Assembly: GCF_021130785.1 (NCBI RefSeq)
Contig: NW_025778927.1
Location: 62,001 to 126,000, forward strand
Direction of reading: 5' to 3'
DNA: 64,000 nt
Source: Homalodisca vitripennis
Lineage: Eukaryota; Arthropoda; Insecta; Hemiptera; Cicadellidae
Shown: positions 32,608-45,178 of the stretch, one piece after another
Layout: every line of letters starts with the position of its first letter
Numbering within the stretch: position 1 is the first letter of the stretch
Notes under the pieces: model-generated
What the model saw: the letters and a program-made list of their open reading frames with translations, nothing else
Database searches by the model: none
What the model was told of the DNA's origin: nothing
Made by a program: the position numbers and the translations under genes

Positions 32608-33798
32608 TTGCACATATGCCCACCTCCTTCTGGTCCTGTCGCTGGGACATTGACTCGTTCCGGTAAGGTAAGAAATGTTTCTGCGTATCTGGATAAAAAG
32701 TTCAGAGAATATTATGTCCCACAAAAAGAAGTCAGTGTTGATGAAAGCACCATAGGCTTCAAAGGACGTATAGTCTTTAAAGTCTACAATAAAGACAAGC
32801 CAATTAAATGGGGGATTAAGGTGTTTGTGTTGTCTGAGTCCTCAACTGGATATATCTGCGCTATTGAGCCATACTTTGGTAAAACAACAACTGACCGCTT
32901 GAATAGGCCAGATTTAGGAGTTACAAGCCGCATTGTCCTACATCTTGTAGCTAAGCTTAAGGAATCTTATGGCAACATTGAGGGCCTCCACGTCTTCAAT
33001 GACAGGTGGTATACAAATATGGATCTGGCAGCAGAACTTCTAGAGTGGAATGTTTATCTAACAGGTACTGTAATGTTAAACAGAAATGGCCTACCCGCAA
33101 TTGTGATACCACAAAGAAAAAATGCCAAAAAACAGACTCAAAAGCTTAAACTGAAACAAGGGGACATAAAAACCTTCAGGAAAGATGAAAAGTTTTCTCT
33201 GTTACTGTGGAAAGACAAAAAGGTAGTGTCAATGCTAAGTACACTGTATGGTGATAACACTACCGTGGCAGTTAGGCGACAGCAAAAATATAACGTAGTA
33301 CAAGAGGTGAAAAAACCGACTATAGTTTGCAATTATAACAAGTACATGGGGGGAGTTGATCTTGCGGACCACTACATATCATCATACTCTTTTACCAGGA
33401 AGTCGATCAAGTGGTGGAGGAAAGTTTTCTTCTGGTTGTTGGAAACCGCCATCGTCAACTCATTTGTACTTTACAATGCCAATCAAGACCAACAACATCA
33501 AGTTAGACAGAGAAGTTACAGAAAAATGTTGATCACAGAATTAGTCGGGGAAGTGCGGAATATGAAGAAAAGAGGAAGACCGTCTAACAGTGTAGATGAT
33601 GAAAGACTTAACGGAAAATTACATTTACCCTATCCTCTACAGACTGGCAAAACCAAGGACTGCTCTGTTTGCAGTGACAGAAGGCCGGGGATGCAAAGAA
33701 AACGAACAAATTTCTTTTGCAAAACATGCTCCAACAATCCAGGGCTCGGCGAGTGTTTTGAGAAATACCACTCAAGCAAAAAGTTAAAAGAACAATGA
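32608..33798 (+). pseudogene. piggyBac-C transposase, N-terminal half missing
   Basis: A 396-residue frame begins within the family domain (TRSGKVRNVSAYLDKKF). It contains VSVDESTIGFKGRIVFK (first Asp), GLHVFNDRWYTNMDLAAELL (second Asp) and MGGVDLADHYISSYSFTRKS (third Asp). It ends with a full Cys-rich finger (CSVCSDR, NFFCKTCSNNPGLGECFEKYH). The roughly 200 residues expected before the first Asp block are absent, so this copy is 5'-truncated, although the remaining frame is clean. The last codons (KEQ-stop) are the beginning of the 3' tandem repeat. No TTAA-flanked ends were found. Confidence 0.85.
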
Positions 33799-34725
33799 AA
33801 CTAAAGTCGGCCACAGTGATAGCATAAGTTAATAAGTAGCAATATAAAGTTTTAATTTCTTTCATTATTCAATAAGTATCTAATTCCAATTTCAAATTAA
33901 TGTAAACCAAATGTATATTATAATTCCATTAATGTGTGTCTGTATAAGCAATAAAACAATTGCAGTAAAGTAATATTAGTTTTTAAACGAACAATGAAAT
34001 CAAAGTCGGCCATAGTGATTGTATAAGTAGCAATATAAAGTTTTAATTTTATTATTCTATAAGTATGTAATTTATTGCACTTTCAAATGTAAACCAAATG
34101 TATATTATAATTCCATTATTGTGTGTTTGTATAAGCAATAAAACAATTGCAATAAAGTAATATTAGTTTTTAAAAGAACAATGAAATCAAAGTCGGCCAC
34201 AGTGATAGCAGAAGTAGCAATATAAAGTTTTAATTTCTTTCATTATTCAATAAGTATCTAATTCCAATTTCAAATTACTGTAAACTAAATGTATATTATA
34301 ATTCCATTAATGTGTGTCTGTATAAGCAATAAAACAATTGCAGTAAAGTAATATTAGTTTTTAAAAGAACAATGAAATCAAAGTCGGCCATAGTGATTGT
34401 ATAAGTAGCAATATAAGGTTTTAATTTTATTATTCTATAAGTATGTAATTTATTGCACTTTCAAATGTAAACCAAATGTATATTATAATTCCATTAATGT
34501 GTGTCTGTATAAGCAATAAAACAATTGCAGTAAAGTAATATTAGTTTTTAAAAGAACAATGAAATCAAAGTCGGCCATAGTGATTGTATAAGTAGCAATA
34601 TAAGGATTTAATTTTATTATTCTATAAGTATGTAATTTATTGCACTTTCAAATGTAAACCAAATGTATATTATAATTCCATTATTGTGTGTCTTTATAAG
34701 CAATAAAACAATTGGTATAAAGTAG
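33788..34725 (+). repeat. five tandem copies of a 3' flank with polyadenylation signals
   Basis: A unit of about 185-200 bp starting GAACAATGAAATCAAAGTCG repeats at about 33788, 33989, 34176, 34368 and 34555. Each copy contains AAGCAATAAAACAATTG, so each has an AATAAA. Copies alternate between two slightly different versions (AGTGATAGCA and AGTGATTGTATAAG types). The first copy overlaps the stop codon of piggyBac-C. Confidence 0.9.
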
Positions 34726-34773
34726 TTGGTTTTTAATTATTTAAATTTTAAATCCCACATGTAAACATTGCAG

Positions 34774-34913
34774 GTTTTACTACGAAATAATTCCGAGTTG
34801 GAGGAGGAAGGCCGCTACGATGAATAACAGCTGACGCAGAGATCGCCGTGGGCAGTGACACTGGCCACCCGAGCGGCGAGGACAACTCATGTAGTAGTCA
34901 TTCTGAGCTGTCT
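34774..34913 (+). pseudogene. probable N-terminal fragment of piggyBac-D
   Basis: After an acceptor-like CAG, one frame reads an acidic Ser-rich stretch (GSDTGHPSGEDNSCSSHSEL) of the kind found at piggyBac N-termini, up to the TTAA where PIF-C is inserted. It lines up with the piggyBac-D pieces at 45179-45222, 48815-48869 and 56848-58257 once the inserted elements are removed. The stops and short length keep this tentative. Confidence 0.4.
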
Positions 34914-35919
34914 TAAGGTGGCATTCCTAAGCGACGACTGTCGCGGCTCCAGCCGCACGGCTCGAGCCGCGCGACTATGACTCATACCGCATCGCATGTA
35001 AGTAAACGAAACCCATTCCTATGACGCGACTAGCGCCGCGCGACAGAAGCGACTGTAAAGGGGCGTTCACACATGGCGACTTTACTCGCTGCGACTAGAG
35101 TAGCGGCTACTAATCGCTATGTGTGAACAGTAAGTAGCGGCGACTAGCACTCGCCGGCGAGTAAAAAATTCACTCGCGAGGAAAGTTGGACATGTTTAAC
35201 TTTTGGGGCGAGTAGTCGCCAGTAGCTGACCTTGAAGTGTCACGTGGTACACTCGCCACGAGTGGTAGCAAGCCTGTCGCCCTGTGTGAATAGTGTTATC
35301 GCCGACTAGAAGCCGGTAGCTTGCGATCTGACGACTCGTGGTTGTGTTTTGCTCCTTTTATAACGTTTTGTCTGTTTATACGGATTCTATACTAAAGATG
35401 GCCGATAGTGTGAAGTGGAGTAGTGACCAAATTGTTACTTTCCTTGAAATTTACAGAAAGCATGAGTGTTTGTGGGACATTAGGTCACCTGAATATCTAA
35501 AACGCGACTCGAAGCAACAGGCGTTTGCCAAATTGCTTGATGAACTCAGACTTAATGGAATAATAGTGACTGAAGATGTGCTGAAGAAAAAAATTAAGAA
35601 CTTCCGTGATGCATATCGTAATGAACTGAACAAAGTAAAGAAGTCGAAGAAGAGTGGTGCCGGGGCAAGTGAGGTGTATAAACCTAAGTTGGTTTGGTTT
35701 GGTGCAGCAGACGCTTTCTGGAATAGCGTGTTATCCGGGAGGCAATCATCTTCAAGTATGGTAAGTTAATTACTGTACATGATTAATTAATCATAGACAG
35801 GTCAAACTTCAAGTCAGCAAGCCTTTTTTATCCTGAAGATGGGTTAAAAAGGCTCGTTTAAAAAAAAACAGTTTTGTATTAAATCAAATACGGTATGTAA
35901 GTACATAAAAACATCATAT

Positions 35920-38899
35920 GAGGGCTCTAACTGCAAAAGTCACATTCTCCAAATTTTTTTTCGAAATTGACTTTTGGGTATAATTCTAATTATAATTCAT
36001 AGCTTTGCACATATTGATCTAAGAGTTTTAAAGCAAAACTAACAGTATCCCACTTTATTTTAACGGTGAAAATTACGTTTGTTTTTTCAAAACTCACATT
36101 CTCCAAAGTCTTTGAATGCAAAATTCACATTCTCCATTTCAGCCAATAGGAAGGCTTGGTTTGAGTCACGTGACACTGCACCCTGTATCGTCTGTTTTGC
36201 TAATGTTTTTGTAAGTAGGAAGTCAGTGTAGTGGTGTACTGTTTCTGTTTTTATGCGTTAAATAGCTTAAAAATGGATATTAGTGTAAGACCAAGTGATA
36301 AAAGTAAAGGAGAAACACCCAGGAAGAAGGTTCGAGCACCAAACCACTGGAAAAGAGCCCAGGCAAAAAAGAAAAGGTAACCAAAACCTTCAATACATAA
36401 CCTCTATGTTCATAACCTATTTGCCATGTTTCAAAGACCGGGTTAATTAAGAAATAAAACTTTTTATTTGCATAAATATTTTACTTATTTAACTATATTT
36501 AACTTACGTACCGGTCTGAGGCATAGCTTTTGGATGCTTGTCATTCTCTAGGCGTATGCAATTTTTAGCAAATAGGACTTAGGCCTTTGTTACTTTTGAC
36601 ACGAAATGCTAATATATCATTGTGGTTCTCTGAGACAAGAAAATAGAAATAATTGCTGAATAAAATGTTTAGAATCAGCATATTATTTTTATTTTTTTGT
36701 TTTTCAGATATGCTCCGAAGGGTTTTCCGGATTTTCCTACGTGTAACCACACCAAAGGCGCCATACTTTGCCGATCATCTGACAGCCCAGGACATAAGAA
36801 GATTTCATTCTGCTTTTTATAAGGAACATGATAAAATATACCAAGACAACTTTGTTCTAAAGCATATAACAATGAACGTGATAAAAGCGAAGAAGACCCA
36901 AAAACCAAAAAAATATTAAAAAACAAGCTAGAGCAAAATATTTTCATAACAAACCGTGAGAAGAAAATGGTTCCGGTGTGTTTGGGTACTTTTCTGAGGG
37001 CCTTAAATATTTCCAGATTTAGAATTAATAAAATTGCTGACCGGTTTTATTACAAACATGAAATGCCGAAGGAGAGGAGAGGCGGTGACACTACTGGTAA
37101 CAGATTTGTGGCTAAAAAAAGAAAGTATTATGACGTTTATTAATAGTTTAAAGTGCAGTGAAACTCATTACTGTACAAACAGAAGTGGCCGGAAATATTT
37201 GCCTGCAGAACTAAATATAAAGAAGCTCTGGCGAATGTATCAGACCAATGCGGAAGATCACCTTAAAGTGAAAGACAGTTATTTTAGATATATTTTTAAT
37301 AGAAAATACAACTTGGGATTCGGATCACCTAGGGTGGACGTATGTTCTACTTGCCTAGAATTGGCAGAAAAAATAAAGTCTGACAAAGAAGTGATGCCGA
37401 GCGAAACATGCTTCTTGTTGAGAAACGGGTCCACAAGCTACGATCACAAGCATTTTAACGGTTTGTTACAAGAAGACCGTGAAGATCTCCTAATATTATC
37501 TTTCGATTGCCAAAAAAATCAACCTCTACCTAAAAACTTCCGATCAGTCCTCCTACTACACCCGTCAGCTATATTTAAATAATTTTTGTGTTGTAAAGGG
37601 CCATTCAAAATCCAAACTTGACAAAGATAATGTAACAGCTTACACGTGGACAGAGAATGAGTTTTCTAAGGGATCCAATGAGATTTTCATCCTGTTTATA
37701 TGACACTTTGAATTCTATTGATCTGACTGACCCCCTACATGACTGTTCGACTTATTAGCGACGGGTGTGGGGGTCAAAATAAAAATTCAATTTTAATCAC
37801 TATGGTGTGCTCATGGTTTTGTCAATGCACCTGATAACATCAAGGAGGTACAGTTAGTTTTCCCAATGACAGGTCATAGTTTTATCCCCCCAGATAGGGT
37901 GTTTGGCAATGTCGAGAAGGAGATAAAGCGATGTGAAGTAATTGTAAGCCCACAGGAGTACATTGACATCATAGGAAATTTTGCTACAGTGAAAAAACTT
38001 GGCGTTGATACTGTGAACCTTGATTGGAAATCTGAGGCGGGAGCAACACATACGCAAGACAAGTACATGGCATTTTGGTATCCAGTCTTGTAGGCGGGTC
38101 TAACTTTACTAAGGAGAGTAATGGTAACAATGAAACGGTTTTGGTACAAGGAGAAATGTACCTATCGCCTAAAAGCAAATCTTGAACAAGCAGCAAGAAG
38201 TATAGTAAAAAGAGGGAGAAGCCTTAACAACATAAGACCAGTGACTATTGTTAAAGGTAACAGTGTTGGAAAGGAAGAAAAAAAAGGCTGATGTAAACAC
38301 TCTTCTACTAAAACATTATGGAAATGAATGGCGACAGAATGAATCCCTGGAGTTTTTTAGACATGTATTAGATGACCCTGAAGTCGAAGTAATTGGTGAC
38401 GATGAGGAAGGTTGCCAACGAGCCGAAGAGATGCCTTGTTACCAAATTTAAAATACTGTACAGAAGTCCTAAATGAATAGGCAATAAAACTTTGGTTCTC
38501 TGATTTCTTCATTTTATGAGTTTTAATACCGTACCTTATAAATCCCCAGTAATTATGTCTAAGCATAATTAAATTTATTACTATTTTCATTGTCTTTGAA
38601 AGCCTACAATGTTTGGTGTCAAAAGTAACAATCTCCATATCGGATTATTGCAAAACTAACATTCTCCAGTTTGAGAATACAAAACTCACATTCTCCAAAG
38701 TTTAAAGGCATTTTTTTCACTATGTTAGAGTGCTTTTATATACAAAAAATGTTGTAAAATCTAATTCGATGGAATGCCAACTCTAAGAACATATAAATGG
38801 TTACCAAGGTTACTTTATTTATAATGCAAGTAGCAGTTTTTTGCTATTTTCGTAAAATTTTAAAAAGTGGAGAGTGTGACTTTTGCAGTTAGAGCCCTC
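35920..38899 (+). mobile_element. Sola-A, Sola-like element with 4-bp ATAT target duplication
   Basis: ATAT occurs at 35916-35919 and 38900-38903. The inverted ends begin GAGGGCTCTAACTGCAAAAG and match for about 32 bases. The subterminal regions repeat CACATTCTCCA-type words several times (35941, 36095, 36126 and 38625-38695). A 4-bp duplication and a transposase with SFDCQKN and GGQNKN motifs fit the Sola superfamily. It is inserted in the intron of the PIF-B MADF gene. Confidence 0.85.
36273..38451 (+). pseudogene. Sola-A transposase, several frameshifts
   Basis: Exon 1 (36273-36376, donor GTAACC) is lysine-rich (NHWKRAQAKKKR). The second exon starts near 36709 (YAPKGFPDFPTCNH) and shifts near 36770 into LTAQDIRRFHSAFYKEHDKI. 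A further frame 37034-37582 holds RSGRKYLPAELNIKKLW, YNLGFGSPRVDVCSTC and LILSFDCQKNQPLPK (first Asp). After more shifts come LISDGCGGQNKNSILI (second Asp) and MTGHSFIPPDRVFGNVEKEI at 37866-38093. The last part, DVNTLLLKHYGNEW, ends at 38451. At least five lesions are present. The order of blocks is the same as in Sola-B. Confidence 0.82.
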
Positions 38900-39329
38900 A
38901 TATTCTTGTTTATGCCCTGCCTTTTTATTTTTCTGGAAATCAGAACTACCAAACTTGTAATGCACAACAATTAAGAGATAAAAATATTGAAACGAAATAG
39001 GAAACTGAAAATTAAGCATGTTTGAATTATTTTTAAATTAATTATACCAACAATTTAAAAACAAATTATACATGATTAACTTTCTGTTTCACATGTAATT
39101 AAGGTATTTTATCTTTCAGTTTTAGTACATTACGTCCTGTTTGGTAATTACGAAATTAATATAAATAAACATTATAATCTGTACTTATACTTATTACAGT
39201 AGTTGATTAAAATAATGAACGCAACATTGTTGGTATAATATATTTACATAATTGTAAAATAAGAGAAAACATATGATATTTACAGTCACATTTCATGGTA
39301 CTATATTACCATTCCATCAATGTCCATTT

Positions 39330-40223
39330 TTATTTACTTAGGCCAACAGCTTTCTTCTGCCACGGTACAGCCATATGGGACATGAAAGCATAAGAATATG
39401 CATAGCGGACATCTTCTCCATCCTGTGCATAGTTATTGGATTTATATTGCTTTTCCATCGGGCTCAATGTAGTAGGTACATCCCGCCACGAGCCACCGGT
39501 GAGTTGGCCCGTAATGATGTCCTCCTCGTCCACTGATCCTGGTGGTAAATACGCCCGACTAGCTGTCATTCTAAGCCAGTTGTGGATTGAGCAACAAGCT
39601 TTAGTTAGAAGCTCAGCTGTATCTACCTTGAGTGCGATCGGAGTGTTGAATACACGAAACCTTGACGATAAAATCCCGAATGCGTTTTCTACAACTCGCC
39701 TAGCTCTTGATAAGCGGTAGTTGAAAATCCTCTCTTGGAGTGTTAGCTTTCTATGAGCGTATGGTTTCAGCAAGTTACTTCCCAAAGGGAAGATATCGTC
39801 TCCTACTAAAACCCCTCCCTCTGGCCAATTTAACAAATTTTGCTCTAGTGCACAGTTTAAAGTAGAAGTCTGGAATATGGTGCTGTCACTCGCTCGACCA
39901 TCACTACCTACGTCTATGTATCTGAAGCAATAGTCAGCATCTACTAAGGCTAACAGTACTATACTGTAGGTCCCTTTGTAGTTGTAAAATTCTGAGGTTG
40001 AGTTTGGTGGTCTTCTTATCAGCACATGCTTCCCATCAACAGCACCACAACAGTTTGGGAAATTCCAAATGTCTTCAAAAGCTTTCATAATAGCATTCCA
40101 CTCCTCTTCGGTGTTTGGTACCTACAAATAAAAAAAGCCTGTAAAATACTACATTTTATTTATCTAAAGATTCTAGATGTTACTGTATCAAAATTGCCAG
40201 TTTATTATTAATTTTGTGAAAAC

Positions 40224-40270
<47 letters not shown>

Positions 40271-41738
40271 CATATGTATAGCTAGCTTTATGCAGACTTT
40301 GGCTTCATTTAACTAACAATGGTTTCAGGAGCCCGAGCTTTGAATGGCATTAGTTGTATATTGATGTGTTTTTTCCACAGGATTGGGACACTCAGAGTGT
40401 AGCCGAAGACGACATTGCAGGGGATGAACCGGAAAACGTAGATGGTTTGTTAATGGAGCAGACTGCAACCGCAACATCAACCGCAGCACCTGCGCCTGTT
40501 CTGCCTGTAAAAAGGATTGCAAGTAGCATGCCACCACCCAGTCTTCGTAAAAAAACCTTTCAAGCCAGGCAATATGATAAAGTATCCCACAGGCAGTAAC
40601 TCAAAGTACCCGACCCGCTTTGAATCCTCCTTAGATAGGCTGGAAAACATAGCCATGATGGCATCGCTGCAGGAAACTGAAACTGTTACAGATGACCAGT
40701 ATGACAGATTCGCTAAGCACGTTGGATCTCAGTTAAGAGAATTACCTCTGAGGAGTTTTGTTCTGTTGCAACAGGAAATACAAAACTTAATTACTAGAGA
40801 AAGACTGAATCAAATCGACTTTACAAATCAGTTCACGCCCTCGCCTGCTGAATCTTCAAGTAGTTGTGATGTTTATAGTCCGTTACAGATTCAGCCGTAT
40901 GACAACTCGAACACATCCGGACTAGACCTCGTGCAGAAAGCACTTTTACAGATTGGCGAAATGCCAAAACCGTGAATGTAATACTGTGTTTCATTAATAA
41001 AGAATATGTCACGATTAGTATGTTTTGTTATTACTTTTTTCAATGTTTTGGCCTCCTTATAGGGGATTGATTTAGTTTATAAATGTTATTTGCAATTGAA
41101 TAAATAGTATACTTATATGCAGAGAATGTCCAGTATGATGGGCGCATTCCCCATACGTAAAAGTATGGGAAATGCATTCATTGTGCTTTGAATATTGAAT
41201 TCCCAAGCCTGCATTACTTTAATTTAACATAGTATTGAAGATTATTGCTATTGAAGAAAATAAGTAATCTTACCTTCATAAATGGCTGAAGAACTTCACA
41301 TATGGCACTCAGCACTTCAGGTAACAAGACGGAAATTGTATTGTATGGTACTCTAAAAAGGTATTGCAGTGATTTCAGGCTGTCTCCACTCGCCATATAC
41401 CTCAAAGCTATCTCCAGTTTGGTACGGCAAGAAATTGCTTCCCTCCATCGTGTATCCGCCTTCTTTATTAATGGTGATACCATTTTTAACAACTCCTCAA
41501 ACTTTGGAACTGTTAATCTCATAATGTTGTAATAAGATTGGGGATCTTCACTTGCCAATTCTTTCAATAGTGTCGCAGAAGCACCTAGCCTATCCCTTCG
41601 CCGTATCCACTCCCGGACCCACTGACGTTTTCTTTTATTTCTTAATTTATTCACTAATTCATCACAAAGTTCCTTAACACAGATACTCAATACACGTCTC
41701 AAAGTCTCTCGCCTTCCTACAGACATTTTCCACAGCAA
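39330..41738 (-). CDS. PIF/Harbinger transposase of PIF-B, two exons
   Basis: Exon 1 runs 41738-41274 (Met at 41738 or 41726, donor GTAAGA) and exon 2 runs 40121-39330 (acceptor TTTGTAG). The N-terminal part has the usual helices (LTVPKFEELLKMVSPLI, EIALRYMASGDSLKSLQYLF). The DDE_Tnp_4 domain shows CCGAVDGKHVLIRRP, LALVDADYCFRYIDVGSDGR, GVLVGDDIFPLGSNLL and NYRLSRARRVVENAFGILSS. There are no stops, and the junction PFMK to VPNTEEEW looks natural. The MADF exon 2 (40381-40975) lies within its intron. It is probably complete, though the element is now split by Sola-A outside this gene. Confidence 0.88.
40226..40263. repeat. (TA)n microsatellite
   Basis: About 19 TA units lie in the PIF-B transposase intron, just upstream of MADF exon 2. 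Confidence 0.95.
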
Positions 41739-42001
41739 ACCCTACTCACAACGAATCATCGAACTGTACTAACTACTACAAATCGCGATGTGTGAACAGA
41801 GATCGAAAATTTGCCGGCGAGTAAATAGCGGCGACTAAAGTAGCGGCGACTTAGTAGCGGCTAGTTAGTCGCCATATGTGAACGCCCCTTAATGCGGCGG
41901 CTCGAGCCGTACGGCTGGACTGCTCACATGAGCAGTCTAGTCGTAACAGCCGCGACGACTGAAGCTGTTTTTACTGTTTTGGTGTGCATTGTTCATCAAT
42001 T

Positions 42002-44603
42002 ATGGAAGACTCAAGACTCATCGAACTAGTGCGTGAACACCCTTGTCTTTTTAACGCAAAACACCACCTGTACAAGGATGCAAACGTCAGAGATAACGTG
42101 TGGAGTGAAAATGAAATTACCAGGTAAAGTATTATATTTGCTTATTTATTTACAGTAAGTATAAAGTACATTTGACTTATGTTTATGAACACAAAAGTTA
42201 CATCCCTTTAATAGGGTTTTCTTTTCCTCTTTAATTGTTCGTCTGTCTTGTTGACGTGTGTCATTTGCCAATGTACGGATCCACTTTTGCTATTAAAGTA
42301 GTCACAAAAACGGTCTCTTATGTCAAAACCTTCAAGGTTACCAAAGCCACCTCCAGCACGCAAAGGAATCATATTTTGTGATGGTAATGGTTCCGAGTTG
42401 GAGAGCTCAAAATAACACTGGCCATTTTCTTCAAGGTACGCATCGCGTAGCATATTGTGCAGGCAACAGGCAGTCAATATTAACTTGTCTGTGACCCCTG
42501 GGTTGACTGCTATTGGGGTATAAAAAACACGAAAAACTTGAGACAGTAATGCAAAGGAATTTTCCGATACTCTTCTTGCACGAGACAGTCTGTAGTTGAA
42601 AACAGCTTTTCTTTTATTAGTACGAGCTTCTGGTCTTGTGAAAGGTTTCATTAAATGCATTGAAAGTTTAAAGGCTTCATCACCTACTATAACATAAGGA
42701 AGCTCTTTTGTACCTACAGTCCTTGGTGGAGGATAGAACTGTTCATTTCTGATTAGCCCCCCTAAGTTAGATTTTTCTAAAATACCACTGTCTCCTTCGC
42801 GTCCGTAGGAACCAATGTCAACCATAACAAACTTATAATTAGCATCTACAAAAGCTAGCAAAACTATTGAAAAGTACTCTTTGTAATTAAAAAATTGGGA
42901 TCCACTACTTGCTGGACAAGAAATCCGTACATGTTTTCCATCTACTGCCAATATACAATTGGGAAAATTCCATAATTCTTCAAAAGCCTTCGACAGTAAG
43001 AGGAGGTCTTGAGTAGTAGGAGTTGGCATGAATTCAGCTGGAAGTCTTGCACTGCATACTTCTAATACTTCCTTGATAATACGACTTATATAACTTGCTG
43101 ATATTCGGAATGCAAATGACAAAGAAGCGAAGCTTTCTCCAACTGCTAAATACCTGAAAAAATTCGTAAAATTTAATGAAACATTTTTTTTCAGCTGAAG
43201 AGTGTAAAAACCGATGGAAAAATATCCGGGATACATATATGAGGCGCAAAAGAGCCAAAAAACTTCCCACAGGATCTGCGAGTTCAAAGAAAGTGCGCAA
43301 ATGGCATCTTGAAGACTACCTTGAATTCATGAACGTGGTCGAATGTGAGAGAGAGTAAGTTGGCCTGAAACTGGCAATATGATATTAGATATTTTGTTAT
43401 ACATGACTTTTGTTATTGACCTTTTATTCTTGATTATTTGATACTAATACCTAACAGTTTCGGTAAAAAGGAGGTAAAAAATTAGATTTATACATTTTAC
43501 AACATCTTTAGTTTGTGAAAGTTTGAATATTATATTTTTAGTTTGTCTTTGGTCCAGGAATAATACCTGAAAATATTGGTGGGAAGTTCGGGGATACTCC
43601 GTATATGTGCTCTTGAAAGTAATTAAATAACGTACTTCCGATTAGTAAATTCCTCACTGCTTCTCCAAAATTAAGTAAATAACATACTATGCAATTAATA
43701 ATTTTATAACCAACATAGTTGTAATATGTAAATTTTCTATTTACATATTATCATAGGCATAAGTAAGAAACACAATTCAATTGACTACTTATTTTTCATA
43801 CATCTTGCGGTTGGAACGTCATATAGTGGCGTCACTCAACACCAACATCACATACGTAAATAACATAGGTACCTCTATTGTTTGACTTAATGTTGAAACT
43901 AAATATTTATCTTTATTCGATAAAAACGTATTTAAGTATGTTCAAACACCCCTTTTCTCTCAGTGTATAGTGTATGAACAACCTATTATGGAACTATTAT
44001 GGAAAAACTAATAAACTCTTTTTGCGTTGTTTTAGGACAGTCACAAATACTATCACTCAAGATGATGAAACAAAAGTTGATGGACAAGAAACTGAAAATG
44101 TTGAAATGGCCGAAGAATCTGTTTATTCTGAAATTCGTGATCCAGAGGATCTTAACAAAGATCTATCCGAAGAACCCGAGCAGCTCGATGGTGATGGTGT
44201 GCCGAAGCAATCAAAAAAACGAAAGCTGAAAACTAAATTATCAGGAGAAAGTATTCTCAAAGTTTTTAAGAGGAATTCTGAAGAAAGATCTAAACTAATG
44301 TCAGCTATTTTGGATAAGCCAAAAGAGCAACATCCCATTGATGTATTTTTCCAAAGTATGGCTATGACACTTAAAAAATTTTCCCCTGAAAATCAAATCC
44401 GTGCGAGGATGGAAATTTGTCAAATTGTTAGCCAATTGGAATTGGAAGAAGTAAATCGAGCTCATAATGTCCCACGGTTTGATGACAAGTCCTCCACTTC
44501 TTGCAGCTCGAATTTGACACTTCAATCACCATCTATTTCGAATGATGATGATGAGTACGACTTCACTCTATTGACCAACACATGTGGTATGAAATTTAAA
44601 TAA
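42002..44603 (+). CDS. MADF/Myb-like accessory protein of PIF-C
   Basis: I read three exons. The first is 42002-42123 (MEDSRLIELVREHPCLFNAK, donor GTAAAG). The second is about 43195-43354 (EECKNRWKNIRDTYMRRKRA, donor GTAAGT). The third is 44036-44603, an acidic linker followed by a BESS-like helical end (DVFFQSMAMTLKKFSPENQI). Exons 1 and 2 together form the MADF domain. The phase between them does not fit perfectly by my reading, so a 1-base change or a different splice site is possible. Exons 2 and 3 lie in the intron of the antisense transposase. Confidence 0.7.
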
Positions 44604-45046
44604 TCTGCACATGCAAACTAACATACTGTTTTAATAGGTTTATGATATGGATGTTTTCCAATGTAGGCCTAATGTTTTTTTAATAAACATATTGTTTTTT
44701 AAGCATTTACTGTTATATTATATTCTTACCTTAGCGTCAGTCCCAATTTTTCTGCAGGGCTGATGGGCTGTTTGACTTTGTTGCATGATTTTCTGATTAA
44801 ACCGCTTTCGATGCATGATAATATGTAATCAAACTGGACTCTATTCAAACGAAAAAACTTTCTGAACATTGAGTCGTCCTGCAGAAGATGTCTCTGAATT
44901 AAAATCTTTTGAAACCCCTCTTGGCATCTTGATAGGTACAATGGATGTGGATTTTCATTCTTTTTGAACTTAACCAACAATATTTCTTCTTCCTCTTCTT
45001 CTTGCAGTAGAATATAGGCTAACCCCAACACTGATGCATCTGCCAT
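42208..45046 (-). CDS. PIF/Harbinger transposase of PIF-C, two exons
   Basis: Exon 1 runs 45046-44730 (donor GTAAGA) with a run of Glu near the start and helices up to KLGLTLR. Exon 2 runs 43153-42208 (acceptor TTTTTTCAG) and continues YLAVGESFASLSFAFRIS. The catalytic blocks are CILAVDGKHVRISCP, LAFVDANYKFVMVDIGSYGR, YVIVGDEAFKL and NYRLSRARRVSENSFALLS. No stops are seen. The C-terminus is basic (KRKRKPY). At about 420 residues it is a normal PIF transposase. The frame is clean although the element has received two nested insertions in its left arm. Confidence 0.88.
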
Positions 45047-45178
45047 GACGTCTAAAACCCAACTGCTCTAGTCGCTCCTAAGGAATGTACCTGTCGGCTA
45101 CAGCCGTTGTGGTTCTGGCCGCGCGGCTCGAGCAGTGCGGTTGGAGTCGCCACAGTCGTCGCTTAGGAATGCCACCTT

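Larger units (their letters stand above)
35398..40975 (+). pseudogene. MADF accessory protein of PIF-B
   Basis: Exon 1 (35398-35760, donor GTAAGT) encodes a MADF domain: VTFLEIYRKHECLWDIRSPEY, KKKIKNFRDAYRNELNKV, KLVWFGAADAFWNSVL. Exon 2 starts at 40381 after TTCCACAG and runs to 40975, with an apparent frame change near 40590. It has a BESS-like helical region (LDRLENIAMMASLQ, FVLLQQEIQNLITRE). The intron contains the antisense transposase exon 2 and the whole of Sola-A. The protein is expected to bind element DNA with the transposase. Confidence 0.72.
35059..41889 (-). mobile_element. PIF-B, PIF/Harbinger element containing Sola-A
   Basis: TAA occurs at 35056-35058 and 41890-41892. The inverted ends begin AGGGGCGTTCACA and continue with TGGCGACT. 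The subterminal DNA repeats TAGCGGCGACTA words. Without Sola-A the element is about 3.85 kb. It is inserted in the left arm of PIF-C. Confidence 0.95.
34917..45174 (-). mobile_element. PIF-C, PIF/Harbinger element containing PIF-B and Sola-A
   Basis: TTAA flanks both ends (34913-34916 and 45175-45178), consistent with a TTA/TAA 3-bp duplication. The inverted ends begin GGTGGCATTCCTAAGCGACG and match for about 27 bases. The subterminal DNA is full of CGGCTCGAGCCG-like palindromes. Its left arm is split at 35059 by PIF-B. Its own genes lie between 41998 and 45046. Confidence 0.92.
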
